Assembly: GCA_050747745.1 (NCBI GenBank)
Contig: JBOGKM010000048.1
Location: forward strand, 15,207-79,206
Source: SCQP01 sp050747745
GTDB taxonomy: Bacteria > Acidobacteriota > Terriglobia > Terriglobales > SCQP01
Length of the DNA stretch: 64,000 nucleotides
Reading direction: 5' to 3'
Shown: positions 1-8,777 of the stretch, piece by piece
Numbering within the stretch: position 1 is the first letter of the stretch
Layout: every line of letters begins with the position of its first letter
Notes under the pieces: model-generated
What the model was told of the DNA's origin: nothing
Seen by the model: the letters and a program-made list of their open reading frames with translations, nothing else
The model's database searches: none
Program-made: the position numbers and the translations under genes

Positions 1-373
1 GTTGTTGGGGTTGGACGACGTTGCTGGTGGGATCGGCGACTTCGCCCTGGGCATTGGTCTCGCTGCCGCGGGCGTAGACGGCGGTGGCACCGTCGGGGGT
101 GAGGCGGAGGCTGTTGATGGGCATTCCGTCGTCGCCGCGATAGTGAGTGACGGGGTGAGCGGCGAAGCTGGGGCCGGCGGCGACCCAGACGTTGCTCGCG
201 CCGCGCGCGTCAAAGACCCAGGCGACGCGCTCGCCCTGGGCGGCGGCGGTGAGCTGGGAAGGGAAAGGATAGTCGAGGGCCTGACGGAGCGTGAACGATT
301 GCGCCGCGGCGAGCAGGGGCACGAGCGCGGCGGCGAGAAGCAGAGCCGCGGCCGGCTTGCCGGTCATCCGCAT
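1..373 (-). CDS. S9-family peptidase (prolyl oligopeptidase-like), N-terminal part, cut by window edge
   Basis: The frame starts at ATG 373 with a GGAG motif about 8 nt upstream and runs off the left edge without a stop. It begins with a signal peptide (MRMTGKPAAALLLAAALVPL, then LAAAQS), followed by a segment typical of the propeller of secreted dipeptidyl/acylaminoacyl peptidases: QALDYPFPSQLTAAAQGERV, AWVFDARGASNVWVA and RLTPDGATAVYARG. The catalytic domain would lie outside the window. Such enzymes cleave short peptides in the periplasm. ATG 367 is an alternative start. Family assignment rests on the N-terminal third of the propeller only. Confidence 0.75.
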   Translation of the reverse strand, partial: MRMTGKPAAALLLAAALVPLLAAAQSFTLRQALDYPFPSQLTAAAQGERVAWVFDARGASNVWVAAGPSFAAHPVTHYRGDDGMPINSLRLTPDGATAVYARGSETNAQGEVADPTSNVVQPQQ

Positions 374-503
374 GGGTAGTCTCCAGTGCTGCTGGGAGCG
401 AGTGTAGCAGAAGCAGTCGCCTCAACTGTGGAGCGGGGTGAGGCGGCTTTGCACAATCTGCGGCGCCCTCGGTCGGCGGCGGCTCGCGCAGGCGGCACCG
501 GCG

Positions 504-581
504 CATCTCGCCCCTGCCGCCCGCGCCCAGCGGCGCGAGTATCTCGTAGGGGCCGACGCGGTCTCCCGGGGCCAGCGGCAT
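504..581 (-). pseudogene. Fragment of a Ser/Thr protein kinase start
   Basis: From ATG 581 the minus strand reads MPLAPGDRVGPYEILAPLGA followed by GGRGEM, the N-terminus and glycine-rich loop of a PknB-type kinase. It closely matches the start of the intact kinase at 3019-5784 (MALPVGTHLGPYEILAPIGA). After about 26 codons the similarity ends: no VAVK lysine, HRD or DFG motif follows. A TATAAT hexamer (597-592) still lies 10 nt before the ATG. It is a relic of a second kinase gene, now just upstream of the S9 peptidase. Confidence 0.7.
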
Positions 582-624
582 GGTGCGGTTCATTATACGT
601 CCGGCGGGCAAAATAAAGCTGGCG

Positions 625-762
625 ATGATCCGGGATCCGAAGGGCTGGGAGGCGTGGGAGGCGGCGCGGCAAACGGCTGAGCCGCCGGACTACGAGCGCA
701 ACCTGCGCTGGTTCGAGAGCGCGCTCGAACACGCACTGGAGCTGGGCGGGCGGCGGCGATGA
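625..762 (+). pseudogene. Truncated small partner protein of a nucleotidyltransferase pair
   Basis: A 45-residue frame reads MIRDPKGWEAWEAARQTAEP, then PDYERNLRWFESALEHALEL, and stops. It resembles the N-terminus of roughly 90-residue proteins that precede minimal nucleotidyltransferase genes; those usually continue with a DPLEGLDVDIRIAR-like segment that is missing here. Its TGA overlaps the ATG of the next frame (ATGA, 759-762), the coupling expected of such two-gene units. I read it as the surviving half of a two-gene, toxin-antitoxin-like unit. The family match is from memory of the pattern. Confidence 0.45.
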
Positions 763-1008
763 AAGAGCTGCTGGTGCTGCCCTGCGAGGATGCGGCGAGA
801 GGCGGTGAGACGGGCACAGAAGATCAAGATAGAGGGGACAGCGGTCCGATTTGCCACGCCTGAAGACCTGATCGTTCACAAGCTGGTGGCGGGGCGGCCG
901 CGGGACCTGGAGGACGCTGCGTACGGACGCCAGTGGCTGCAGCAGTTCGACCGTGACCTGGGAATCGCCAGCCTCGCTGCCCGGCAGGAACTGAGCGGCG
1001 GGCGTTGA
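759..1008 (+). pseudogene. Broken nucleotidyltransferase (AbiEii/MNT-like) gene
   Basis: ATG 759 opens MKELLVLPCEDAARGGET and closes after about 34 codons. In another frame (from about 808 to 1008) the conserved C-terminal part survives: KIKIEGTAVRFATPEDLIVH, then KLVAGRPRDLEDAAYGRQWL. The phrase PEDLIVHKLVAGRPRDLEDA is typical of the end of nucleotidyltransferases of the DUF6036/AbiEii kind. The GSx10DxD catalytic motif is absent. The gene therefore has both an internal deletion and a frameshift and should be inactive. It overlaps the truncated partner upstream. Confidence 0.6.
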
Positions 1009-1041
1009 CCGGCCGGCGGGAAGCGGTTACCTTCTAGCAGC

Positions 1042-1221
1042 ATGGCTTCGCGCCGCTGGATGGTCTGGCTGCTGCTGGCGCCTTACGCGGCGCTGCTGTG
1101 GGTGCCCTGGTACGCGCGCGCGCGGCCGCTGGTGTGGGGATTTCCCTTTTTTTATTGGTACATGTTCGCGTGGGTCATCGTGACGGCGGTGCTCACCGGA
1201 CTGGTCTATAAGCTGCGATGA
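1042..1221 (+). CDS. DUF3311-like small membrane protein
   Basis: This 59-residue frame (MASRRWMVWLLLAPYAALLW, then VPWYARARPLVWGFPFFYWY, ending MFAWVIVTAVLTGLVYKLR) has two hydrophobic segments, near residues 8-22 and 38-55. Small DUF3311 proteins typically sit directly before sodium:solute symporter genes. Here the TGA overlaps the symporter ATG (ATGA at 1218-1221), so the two are translationally coupled. It probably acts as an accessory subunit of the symporter in the inner membrane; its exact role is not known to me. Confidence 0.8.
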   Translation: MASRRWMVWLLLAPYAALLWVPWYARARPLVWGFPFFYWYMFAWVIVTAVLTGLVYKLR

Positions 1222-2771
1222 ACGGGAGCGCCGCGATCGTGTTCGCCGGCTGCCTGCTGGGCGTAACCGTGCTGGGTCTGTGGGCGGCGCGGTGGCGGAA
1301 GGGCGACCTGGGCGCGATCGAAGAATGGGCGCTGGGCGGGCGGCGGTTTGGCGCGGTGCTGACCTGGTTTCTGATCGGCGGAGACTTTTATTCCGCCTAC
1401 ACCATCATCGCGGTGCCGGCGCTGGTGTACGGGGTGGGCGCGATGGGATTTTTCGCGCTGGTGTACACCATCCTGGTGTACCCGTTCGTGTTTCTGGTGA
1501 TGCCGCGGCTGTGGCGGGTGTCGCGGCGGCGGAATTATACGACCGTCGCGGATTTTGTGCGCGGACGGTACGGGAGCCGGCAGTTGGCGCTGGCGGTGGC
1601 GGTGACCGGGATTCTGGCCACGCTGCCTTACCTGGCGCTGCAATTGCTGGGGATGCAGGTGGCGATCGCGGCGCTAGGATTCCGCTCGCCGGCCGAAGCC
1701 AGCGATGTCGGGCTGGCGGCGGCGTTTCTGATTCTGGTCGCCTACGATTACGTCAGCGGGCTGCGCGCGCCCGCGATTGTCGCCATCGCGAAAGACGCCA
1801 TGGTGTACGCGGTGATCGGAGTGGCGGTGATCTGGATTCCGATCCGGCTGGGCGGCTACGGGCGCATTTTCCATCTGGCGGCGCGGGCGCTGGCGGCGCA
1901 TCATCCCGCGGGCGCGATGATTTTGCCGCAAGCACAGTACGTGGCCTTCGCCACGCTGGCGGTGGGTTCGGGATTGGCGGCGTTCCTGTATCCCCACACC
2001 GCGACCAGCATTCTGAGCGCGGCGAGCGACCGGGCGATTGAGCGCAACGCGGTGTTCCTGCCCGCTTACACGTTCCTGCTGGGGTTAATCGCCCTGCTGG
2101 GCTATGTCGCGCTGGCGGCCAACGTCCACGCGGCCGATCCCAACAGCATCGTGCCGGCGCTGTTCACGCAGATGTTTCCCGCCTGGTTCGCCGGATTTGC
2201 CATGGCGGCGATCGCCATCGGGGCGCTGGTGCCGGCGGCGATCATGGCCATCGCCTGCGGCACGCTGTTCACGCGCAACATCTGGCGCGAGTATGTTCGT
2301 CCGCAGATCAGCCCGCGGCAGGAGACGAGCTTGGCCAGGCTGGTCTCGCTGCTGCTGAAGCTGGGCGCGGTGGTCTTCGTGATTTTCGGCGACCGCACCT
2401 ACGCCATTAACCTGCAACTGCTGGGCGGTATTTGGATTTTGCAGACGTTCCCGGCGGTGATTTTCGGGCTTTACCGTCGTTGGCTGCATCCGGCGGCGCT
2501 GCTGGTGGGGTGGGCGGCGGGGATGGTTGCAGGCACGGCGATGGGATGGGCGATGGGATTGCGAACGGCGGTGTACCCGCTGCAATTCGCGGGCGTGCAT
2601 ATCGCCGCCTATGCCGCCGTGGATGCGCTGGTGGTGAATCTGGCGCTGGCAGTGGCGCTCACGACGCTGTTCCGGCGGCTGCGGGTAGCCGGCGGGACGG
2701 ATGAAACCGCAGCCGCTGACTACGAGGCCGCCGCGGCGCCAGGCTCGGCGGCGATAAATATGGCAGGCTGA
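1218..2771 (+). CDS. Sodium:solute symporter (SSS/SSF family)
   Basis: The 517-residue polytopic membrane protein has about 12-13 hydrophobic segments. The N-terminal signature EEWALGGRRFGAVLTWFLIG followed by GDFYSAYT, and the central GSGLAAFLYPHTATSILSA segment, match SSS transporters of the pantothenate/proline/acetate type. Na+ gradient-driven uptake of a small organic solute is expected. The substrate cannot be read from the sequence. It is coupled to the DUF3311 gene upstream, a common pairing. The C-terminal tail after residue 495 (GGTDETAAADYEAAAAPGSA) is low in complexity. Confidence 0.9.
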   Translation: MNGSAAIVFAGCLLGVTVLGLWAARWRKGDLGAIEEWALGGRRFGAVLTWFLIGGDFYSAYTIIAVPALVYGVGAMGFFALVYTILVYPFVFLVMPRLWRVSRRRNYTTVADFVRGRYGSRQLALAVAVTGILATLPYLALQLLGMQVAIAALGFRSPAEASDVGLAAAFLILVAYDYVSGLRAPAIVAIAKDAMVYAVIGVAVIWIPIRLGGYGRIFHLAARALAAHHPAGAMILPQAQYVAFATLAVGSGLAAFLYPHTATSILSAASDRAIERNAVFLPAYTFLLGLIALLGYVALAANVHAADPNSIVPALFTQMFPAWFAGFAMAAIAIGALVPAAIMAIACGTLFTRNIWREYVRPQISPRQETSLARLVSLLLKLGAVVFVIFGDRTYAINLQLLGGIWILQTFPAVIFGLYRRWLHPAALLVGWAAGMVAGTAMGWAMGLRTAVYPLQFAGVHIAAYAAVDALVVNLALAVALTTLFRRLRVAGGTDETAAADYEAAAAPGSAAINMAG

Positions 2772-2775
2772 TGCT

Positions 2776-2898
2776 ATGCGGATCACCTTCGACATTCCCG
2801 ACCCGCTGTACCGCAAGCTCAAGGCGAAGGCCACGAGCCAGGGGCAATCGGTCGGGCTACGCGCTGTACTGGCAGTCGGCTGGGATGGGACCGAGTGA
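2776..2898 (+). pseudogene. Truncated VapB-like antitoxin fragment
   Basis: The 40-residue frame MRITFDIPDPLYRKLKAKAT then SQGQSV matches the start of ribbon-helix-helix VapB antitoxins (RITFDIPDPLYRKLKAKAA.G.SV). The remainder (GLRAVLAVGWDGTE) does not continue the family, which normally reads VKELILRSVEQEL or similar. No PIN-domain toxin follows. It lies 4 nt after the symporter stop, so it could still be read through from that operon. I treat it as an antitoxin relic. Confidence 0.55.
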
Positions 2899-3018
2899 AG
2901 ACGGACCGGCGGGAGGCGGTGCGCTTGGCCCTGGCCTCGATAAGCCAAAAAAGACCCCCACCTTCACCGCACCTTAACAGGGCAAGGTCACTCCCAATCA
3001 GAGCCTTGCTGGTTTTGC

Positions 3019-5784
3019 TTAGGGCAAGTGCAGCCAGCGGCGCAGGCGGGCGGCGGCGCCGCCGGCGAGGGAGAACGGGGCGACGAGGTCGAGTTCGTGG
3101 ATGTCGTAGCCGGCGCTGCAGGTGACGCTGCCGCCATCGGGGGCCAGCGTCAGGCGCCAGCCCGGGTCCAGCACAGAGGCGGGATACATGTCGCCCAGGC
3201 TGCCGATGACACGCGCCACGCCCGTAGCCAGCGGCACCTCGACCAAATTCACGGTGGCGCCGTGGGCGGCGATGCCGTAGAGCGATTGGCTGTTGGCGGA
3301 AAACGTCCAGGTGAGCAGTGGCGTGTGGCAGGCGACGCGCTCGTCCGAGCCATCTGGCGCGATGATGTGGGCCAGGCCGTCGGTGGCCTCGAAGGCGATC
3401 CATTTGCCGTTGCGCGACCAAGCCGGGCCGACCTCGTCGAAGAGTGCGGAAATGCCCACGGCCGCCTTGAGCACCTTGGGTTGCGCGTTGACGCCGCTGG
3501 GAGCCACCATCAGGCGATAGCGGGCTCCGGCGCCGCTCAGATAGGCGATGTAGGTCCCGTCGGGTGACCAGACGGGGGCCTGCTGCGTATCGGCCGAAGC
3601 TGTGGTCAGTGGAATGGGCGCGCCGCCGGCCACGGCAGTAAGGTAGATGCGGGTGGTCTGAATCGCGCTGCCTTGAACGGTGGGGGAGAACGAAAATGCA
3701 ACCCGGCGGGCGTGCGGCGAGAGCGCCGGGGTCTGGAAAAATCCGAGGGCGCTCATATCGGCCGGACTGACAAGCTCGCGCTCGCCGGCGCCTTGCGGGC
3801 TTTGTTGCCTCAGCCAGATTTCCGACTCGCCATAGCGGTAATCGAGGAAGGCGAGAGCCGAGGCGTCGCCGGCCCAGGCAGGTTGATCATCGCTGTGACG
3901 AGGATCGAACCATTTGGTGATCGCTGCGGTGCGCACGTTCACGGAGACGATCGTGAGGCCGCTGGCGAAGCGCATGATCGCCAGCATGCCGCCGTGGGGT
4001 GCGAGGCGGGCGCGATAGCCATTGGGCACATTCGCGGCAACGAGGTGCATGGCGCCCGAGGTTGGATCGGCCTCCCACAGATTGCCGACGCCGCTTTGGA
4101 GCGTGCAGGTGATCAGCACGTGGCGGCTATCCGGCGTCCAACTGAACTTCGGTGACCAATCATGGGGCGGAAGGTTGGGCAGCACGCGCCGCGGCGGAAC
4201 GCCCGCACGCGGCGGAAACGGCAGCAGCCAGGTTTCGTCGGTTCCTGCGCTTGCCGGCAACTCCAGTAGCAGTTTGGCGCCGTCTGGTGAAATGGCAAGC
4301 GAGGGAAAGTCTCCGAGCCCGGATACCGCAAACGGCGCGGGTGAATACCAATGCAACGGAACGCCGACGGGCGAGCTATAGGCAACGCCGATTTTGCCAT
4401 CCGGCTGCGCTGCCACCACCGCCAACGTATCGCCGTGGTAGGCCGACCAGAGCACGCCGCCTTTTGGATGTCCAAGATTGTCGAGCAGCCGCGGCGTGCC
4501 GCCGGCCGCCGAAACCGCGAAGACCTTGGGCGCGGTGAATTGATCTTCGATGAAGACCACGTCCTGTCCATTGCCGCTCCAGCCGGAGGGCGCCACCGAA
4601 GCGGGCTCGTGCGTGAGTTGCTCGGTTTGTCCGCCGCCCGGCAGATACAAAAAGATCTGATCGGGCTCGCCGGGAGCGGGCGCGGCGGCAAAAGCCAGCG
4701 CCTTGCCGTCGGGTGACCAAAGCGCGCCGGCACGGTCGGCGTTGAGCGCAAAGGCGTGGAGTTGAGTGATAGGTATGGTGGCCGTTGCGCGGTCGAGGGC
4801 GAAGAGCAAACAGAGAGCGACCGCGACTGCCGCGGTGAGGGCGGCGATGGCGGGCGTGCGCCAGCGTGGGCGGCCGCGTGATGGGATGGCGACTGCCTGC
4901 CGCAAGCTCGTACTGGAGGCCTCGGCCAGCGCGCTGAGGGCGAAATCGAGATCCGCGGAGCTCTGGAACCGCTGGGGCTGGGATTTTTCCAGGCACCGGC
5001 GGACAATGCGCTCGAGCGCCGGCGGCATAGCCGCGGCGCCGGGCGCGGCGGTGAGATCGGGCGGATCCCGGTTCAGGATCGCCGCCATTGCCTCGACGCT
5101 GGTCGGGGCGGGGAAGGCGCGCTGCCCGCTGAGCATTTCATAAAGGATCGCGCCGAAGGCAAAAATATCGGCCGCAGGACCCGCGGCTTCGCCGCGCACC
5201 TGCTCGGGTGCCATGTAGCCCGCCGTGCCCAGCACCGTGCCCGGCTGCGTGGCGGGCGCTGCGAGCGCGGATACCGCCAGAGTTTCGGCGTCGGAGAACC
5301 CCGCGGCCGCCGTCACGGCGGTTTTGGCCAGCCCGAAGTCGAGGATCTTCACGCGCCCCTCGGGCGTGATCATGATGTTACCGGGCTTGAGGTCGCGGTG
5401 CACGACGCCGGCGGCGTGGGCCGCCGCCAAGCCCTGCGCCATCTGCCGAGCGTATTCGATCGCGCGGCGCGGTGCCAACGCTCCATGGGCGAGAACATCG
5501 CGCAGCGATTTGCCGGCGATCAGCTCCATCACCAGAAACGGCGCGCCGGCGTGGCTGCCAACGTCGTGAATGGCGACCAGGTTGGGGTGGTCCAGCGCCG
5601 CGATGGTGCGGGCTTCGATCTCCAGGCGCTGCAGGTTGCCGCCGCCCTCGGCGCGCAGCAGCTTGACGGCGACCTCGCGCTGCAGTCGCGTGTCGCGGGC
5701 GCGGTAGACCTCGCCCATGCCCCCGGCGCCGATCGGCGCCAGGATTTCGTACGGACCGAGGTGCGTGCCCACCGGTAACGCCAT
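3019..5784 (-). CDS. Receptor-like Ser/Thr protein kinase with TolB/PD40 propeller
   Basis: An N-terminal Hanks-type kinase (residues 9-280) carries the GAGGMGEV loop, VAVK (Lys41), HRDLKPGN (129-136), DFG (149-151) and APE (192-194), all intact. One membrane helix (about 309-330) separates it from a C-terminal domain of WD40-like/TolB repeats (ALWSPDGKALAF, APVWSPDGTYIAYLSG, PAWSRNGKWIAFEA), expected outside the membrane. I chose ATG 5784 (MALPVGTHLGPYEIL) because TAAAAT (5797-5792) ends 7 nt before it, as in many genes here; ATG 5793 lies inside that hexamer. Such kinase-propeller fusions are abundant in Acidobacteriota. The signal sensed is unknown. Confidence 0.93.
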   Translation of the reverse strand: MALPVGTHLGPYEILAPIGAGGMGEVYRARDTRLQREVAVKLLRAEGGGNLQRLEIEARTIAALDHPNLVAIHDVGSHAGAPFLVMELIAGKSLRDVLAHGALAPRRAIEYARQMAQGLAAAHAAGVVHRDLKPGNIMITPEGRVKILDFGLAKTAVTAAAGFSDAETLAVSALAAPATQPGTVLGTAGYMAPEQVRGEAAGPAADIFAFGAILYEMLSGQRAFPAPTSVEAMAAILNRDPPDLTAAPGAAAMPPALERIVRRCLEKSQPQRFQSSADLDFALSALAEASSTSLRQAVAIPSRGRPRWRTPAIAALTAAVAVALCLLFALDRATATIPITQLHAFALNADRAGALWSPDGKALAFAAAPAPGEPDQIFLYLPGGGQTEQLTHEPASVAPSGWSGNGQDVVFIEDQFTAPKVFAVSAAGGTPRLLDNLGHPKGGVLWSAYHGDTLAVVAAQPDGKIGVAYSSPVGVPLHWYSPAPFAVSGLGDFPSLAISPDGAKLLLELPASAGTDETWLLPFPPRAGVPPRRVLPNLPPHDWSPKFSWTPDSRHVLITCTLQSGVGNLWEADPTSGAMHLVAANVPNGYRARLAPHGGMLAIMRFASGLTIVSVNVRTAAITKWFDPRHSDDQPAWAGDASALAFLDYRYGESEIWLRQQSPQGAGERELVSPADMSALGFFQTPALSPHARRVAFSFSPTVQGSAIQTTRIYLTAVAGGAPIPLTTASADTQQAPVWSPDGTYIAYLSGAGARYRLMVAPSGVNAQPKVLKAAVGISALFDEVGPAWSRNGKWIAFEATDGLAHIIAPDGSDERVACHTPLLTWTFSANSQSLYGIAAHGATVNLVEVPLATGVARVIGSLGDMYPASVLDPGWRLTLAPDGGSVTCSAGYDIHELDLVAPFSLAGGAAARLRRWLHLP

Positions 5785-5791
5785 GGGCAGC

Positions 5792-5797
5792 ATTTTA
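5792..5797 (-). promoter_or_regulatory. -10 hexamer of the kinase gene, leaderless geometry
   Basis: TAAAAT on the minus strand ends 7 nt before ATG 5784, so transcription would start at or within a base or two of the start codon. No Shine-Dalgarno motif is visible in the 7 nt (GCTGCCC). Confidence 0.45.
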
Positions 5798-5995
5798 ACT
5801 GCGATGGGGCGCCATACTTCTATCCGTGCGGAACTTACTGCTTGCCTTGTGTCTCAACCTGGCCGCGCTGCCGCCGGCCGGCGAGGTGGTTCAAAAAGTA
5901 ACCGGCACGGAAATACAAACAGCGCGGCGGGAGGGGCGGTCAGGTATGATCGCCGGCTCCCGCCAGGGCTGCGGGGGGAATCGAAGCCGGGCCGC

Positions 5996-7159
5996 TTACG
6001 CGAGCACGCGCTGCTTGCGCCAGTAGAGCAGGCCACCCAGGAGCAGGCCGGTCAGCAGAAGCAGGCCGGCGGGAGGCTCGGGAGTCACGGTGGGCGCGGT
6101 GTTGAGGTTGTAGCCGACCGCGTCCAAGACCTCGATTTCAGCGCCGCCGTCAGTGGTGATGCTGGGGGCCGTGCCGGGGCAGCCCTCGGCATCCTGGACC
6201 ATGACGCCGGAGCAGACATTCGACCAGTCGCCGAAGTCGTCGCCATTGGGGCTGTTGTTGTAATTGGCGACGCCGGTGAGGCCGCCGTTGACAGAGAAGT
6301 AGGCGGTGCCGCTTTGGCCAAAGGTGCGCGTCCCGTTCGAGGAGAAGCGGCCCAAGTCGGCTGCGCTAATGACGGTGTCGCTGGCGGGCGCCTGGAAGGC
6401 TTGGTTACAAGCGTCCACGGCGACGGCACTGCCGTTACTCGAGCCGGAACCGAGGCAGGATGACGTGCCGAGGATCTCGTCGGTTTCGTGCTCGGCGACG
6501 CTGTAGAAATTGTATTCGCCGGAGACAGCCGAGGTACCGGTGGAGACGACCACACCGGAGGATTTGTAGTAGCCGGTGGTGCTGAGCGTATAGCCGTCGG
6601 CGATGGTGAGGATACTGTTGTAGCAGCCGGTAGCGCCGAGGGTGCAGGAAGCGCCATTGGCATTGATGCCGTAGGTGTCGGTGAAGCCCAGGGCGTTGGC
6701 GAGAGCGGTGGTCAAGCTCACATAGAGATTGCTGCCGGTGCCTATGGCCGGCGTGGTGGTGGTGGCGTCGTTGGCCAAAAAGCTGGTGTCGGTGGCATCA
6801 CCGCTGGCATGGGACGCTAAGGCGGTCTGATAGGTGGAGTAGTCGACTGGCGCAATCTCGGTTTCGTTTGATCCCAGGGCCGTGTTGCCGTAGGTGATAT
6901 AGACGCTGGCGTTGGCATTGCTGAAGGTGGAGGCGTAGAGGCCGGCAACAGTGGTATTCAAGGTGTTGCAGGTGCTGGTCGAGATGCCCGAAACCATGAC
7001 GCTGCTGGTTGCGCCGGTTTCCAAGGTGGTGCTGTTTGCGTTGCAGGTGTAAGTGATGGTGCCTGCCTGCGCGGAAAGACTAAAGCCAAAGGTCACCACC
7101 AGCAGCGGGACGAGCCAGCGAATTCCGTTCATTGCCCAGCCAGTTCTTGAACTTGCCAT
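5996..7159 (-). CDS. PEP-CTERM secreted protein, metalloprotease-like
   Basis: The 387-residue product starts at ATG 7159, which has GGAGGA 5 nt upstream. A signal peptide ends near AQAG (residue 33). The low-charge body is rich in Ser, Thr, Gly and Asn, with paired cysteines. At residues 221-231 it reads VAEHETDEILG, an HExxE motif resembling the zinc site of PEP-CTERM NF038122-type metalloproteases; the usual second His is replaced by Glu. The C-terminus (VTPEPPAGLLLLTGLLLGGL, then LYWRKQRVLA) is a PEP-CTERM sorting signal: PEP, hydrophobic helix, basic tail. It is expected to be exported and processed by an exosortase, which is not in this window. Protease activity is inferred, not certain. 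Confidence 0.8.
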   Translation of the reverse strand: MASSRTGWAMNGIRWLVPLLVVTFGFSLSAQAGTITYTCNANSTTLETGATSSVMVSGISTSTCNTLNTTVAGLYASTFSNANASVYITYGNTALGSNETEIAPVDYSTYQTALASHASGDATDTSFLANDATTTTPAIGTGSNLYVSLTTALANALGFTDTYGINANGASCTLGATGCYNSILTIADGYTLSTTGYYKSSGVVVSTGTSAVSGEYNFYSVAEHETDEILGTSSCLGSGSSNGSAVAVDACNQAFQAPASDTVISAADLGRFSSNGTRTFGQSGTAYFSVNGGLTGVANYNNSPNGDDFGDWSNVCSGVMVQDAEGCPGTAPSITTDGGAEIEVLDAVGYNLNTAPTVTPEPPAGLLLLTGLLLGGLLYWRKQRVLA

Positions 7160-7370
7160 ATCGTCCTCCAATCGAGGCCGAACGTCAGCCACTGTTTTTA
7201 TAGCAATCCGAGGTCCAATGTGGATGAAAGTTTGAGTTTGCTAGTGTCAGAGGGGATAACTTTGAGAGAGGGCTGGGCATGGCGGCCGCTTAAGCGCAAA
7301 CGGTTGCACATAAGTGGGAAGGGAACTTCCCTTGGGAGGGGCGGTTGAGTACCGTACAATCCAAGCACAA

Positions 7371-7443
<73 letters not shown>

Positions 7444-7446
7444 CCG

Positions 7447-8619
7447 TTAGGCCGGAGCTGGAGGGCTGAGCAGGTGGGCACGGAGAGAGACATCGGCGGC
7501 ACAGTCGAGGGCGGTCCAGGTCAGGGCGAGGGCGCCTTCGAGCACGGCCTGATCGGCGACGGGGGAGATGCAGTGGGCGGTGAATTCTGGCTGATGGTTG
7601 GCGGCGGGGAGGGAATTGATGCCGATCATGGGGTGGATGGAGGGGATGAGGCGAGAAACGTTGCCCATGTCGGTGGAACCGGCGGCGCGGGCGGCGTCAG
7701 GCGGAAGATCCGGGAAGACGCGGCCGGCAGCCTCGGCGTTACGGCGGTAGGCGGCCGAGAGGGGGTGGTCGTAGCGCATGTCGGCGTAGGGTTTGGAACC
7801 GCCGCGGACTTCCAGTGCAGCGCCGGTGGCGAGAGCGCCAGCCTCGAAGCAGTGAAGGACTTTGGCGCGGACTTCTTCCAGTTGCAGGAGATCCTGGGCG
7901 CGGACGATGTAGCGGGCGGCAGTGTGAGCGGGGATGACGTTGGGCGCGGCACCGCCGCGGGTGATGATGCCGTGGACGCGGTCGGTGGAGCGCAACTGCT
8001 GGCGCAACAGGCCGATGGCGGTTTGGGCGAGGGTGAGGGCGTCGGCGGCGTTGATGCCGCGCTCGGGGAAGGCAGCGGCGTGGGCTTCCTTGCCGGTGTA
8101 GAAGATCTCGAACATGCTGGCGGCGATGATGTTCATTTCGAGTGCTTCGAGCGGGGCGGGATGAGCCATGAGGGCGGCGTTAACTCCGGCAAAAGCGCCG
8201 CGCTCGAGCAGGCGGATTTTGCCGCCGTCATCGCCGACTTCCTCGGCGGGGGTACCGATGACGCTCACGGTGAGGCCGGCCTCGTCGGCCACGGAGGCGG
8301 CGGCAAGACCCGCACCGAGGGCCATGGCCGCAATGAGGTTGTGGCCGCAGGCGTGGCCGATCTCGGGCAAGGCGTCGTATTCGGCACAGAGGGCCACGTG
8401 GACGGGGCCGCTGCCAGCTTCGGCAACAAAGGCGGTGGGCAGATCGGCGATGCCGCGGCGGACCCGGAAGCCGGCGGCATCGAGGGCTTCGCATAACCAG
8501 GCACAGGCTTTTTCCTCTTCAAATCCCAGTTCGGGGTGGGCGTGGATGCGATGGCTGAGCTCGAGCAATTGCTGGTGCGAGCGTTGCAGGCGCTGCTGGG
8601 CTGCGTCCTTTACCGTCAT
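7447..8619 (-). CDS. M20D amidohydrolase (AbgB/HipO-like)
   Basis: The 390-residue protein starts at ATG 8619 with AAGGAGA about 7 nt upstream. Metal-site motifs of the M20D family are present: the HIHAHPELGFEEEKA opening, CAEYDALPEIGHACGHNLIA, GTPAEEVGDDGGK, MAHPAP and a late GSTDMGNVS. These enzymes hydrolyse amide bonds of N-acyl amino acids or p-aminobenzoyl-glutamate, using two metal ions in the cytoplasm. It lies downstream of the engB operon in the same direction, with about 160 bp between. The substrate is not determined. Confidence 0.88.
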   Translation of the reverse strand: MTVKDAAQQRLQRSHQQLLELSHRIHAHPELGFEEEKACAWLCEALDAAGFRVRRGIADLPTAFVAEAGSGPVHVALCAEYDALPEIGHACGHNLIAAMALGAGLAAASVADEAGLTVSVIGTPAEEVGDDGGKIRLLERGAFAGVNAALMAHPAPLEALEMNIIAASMFEIFYTGKEAHAAAFPERGINAADALTLAQTAIGLLRQQLRSTDRVHGIITRGGAAPNVIPAHTAARYIVRAQDLLQLEEVRAKVLHCFEAGALATGAALEVRGGSKPYADMRYDHPLSAAYRRNAEAAGRVFPDLPPDAARAAGSTDMGNVSRLIPSIHPMIGINSLPAANHQPEFTAHCISPVADQAVLEGALALTWTALDCAADVSLRAHLLSPPAPA

Positions 8620-8777
8620 GGGTTTTTCTCCTTGAGCTGATGGGGAATGGTGCGGGTGCGGGCTGGCGGCGACCAGGAGCTCCCGATGGCGCGCGCGAAG
8701 CAGCCGAGGAGCCACGCGCAGATGCCTTTAAGGCGAGCGCGGCGCTTCAGGTCCAGAGCCGGTTGCACGTCCTCACG

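Noticed and set aside
5826..6026. Short frame beginning with a signal-peptide-like MRNLLLALCLNLAALPPAG
   Set aside because: After 20 residues the sequence becomes unstructured and runs into the end of the PEP-CTERM gene. Could be a decayed secreted protein start, but support is too weak to list.
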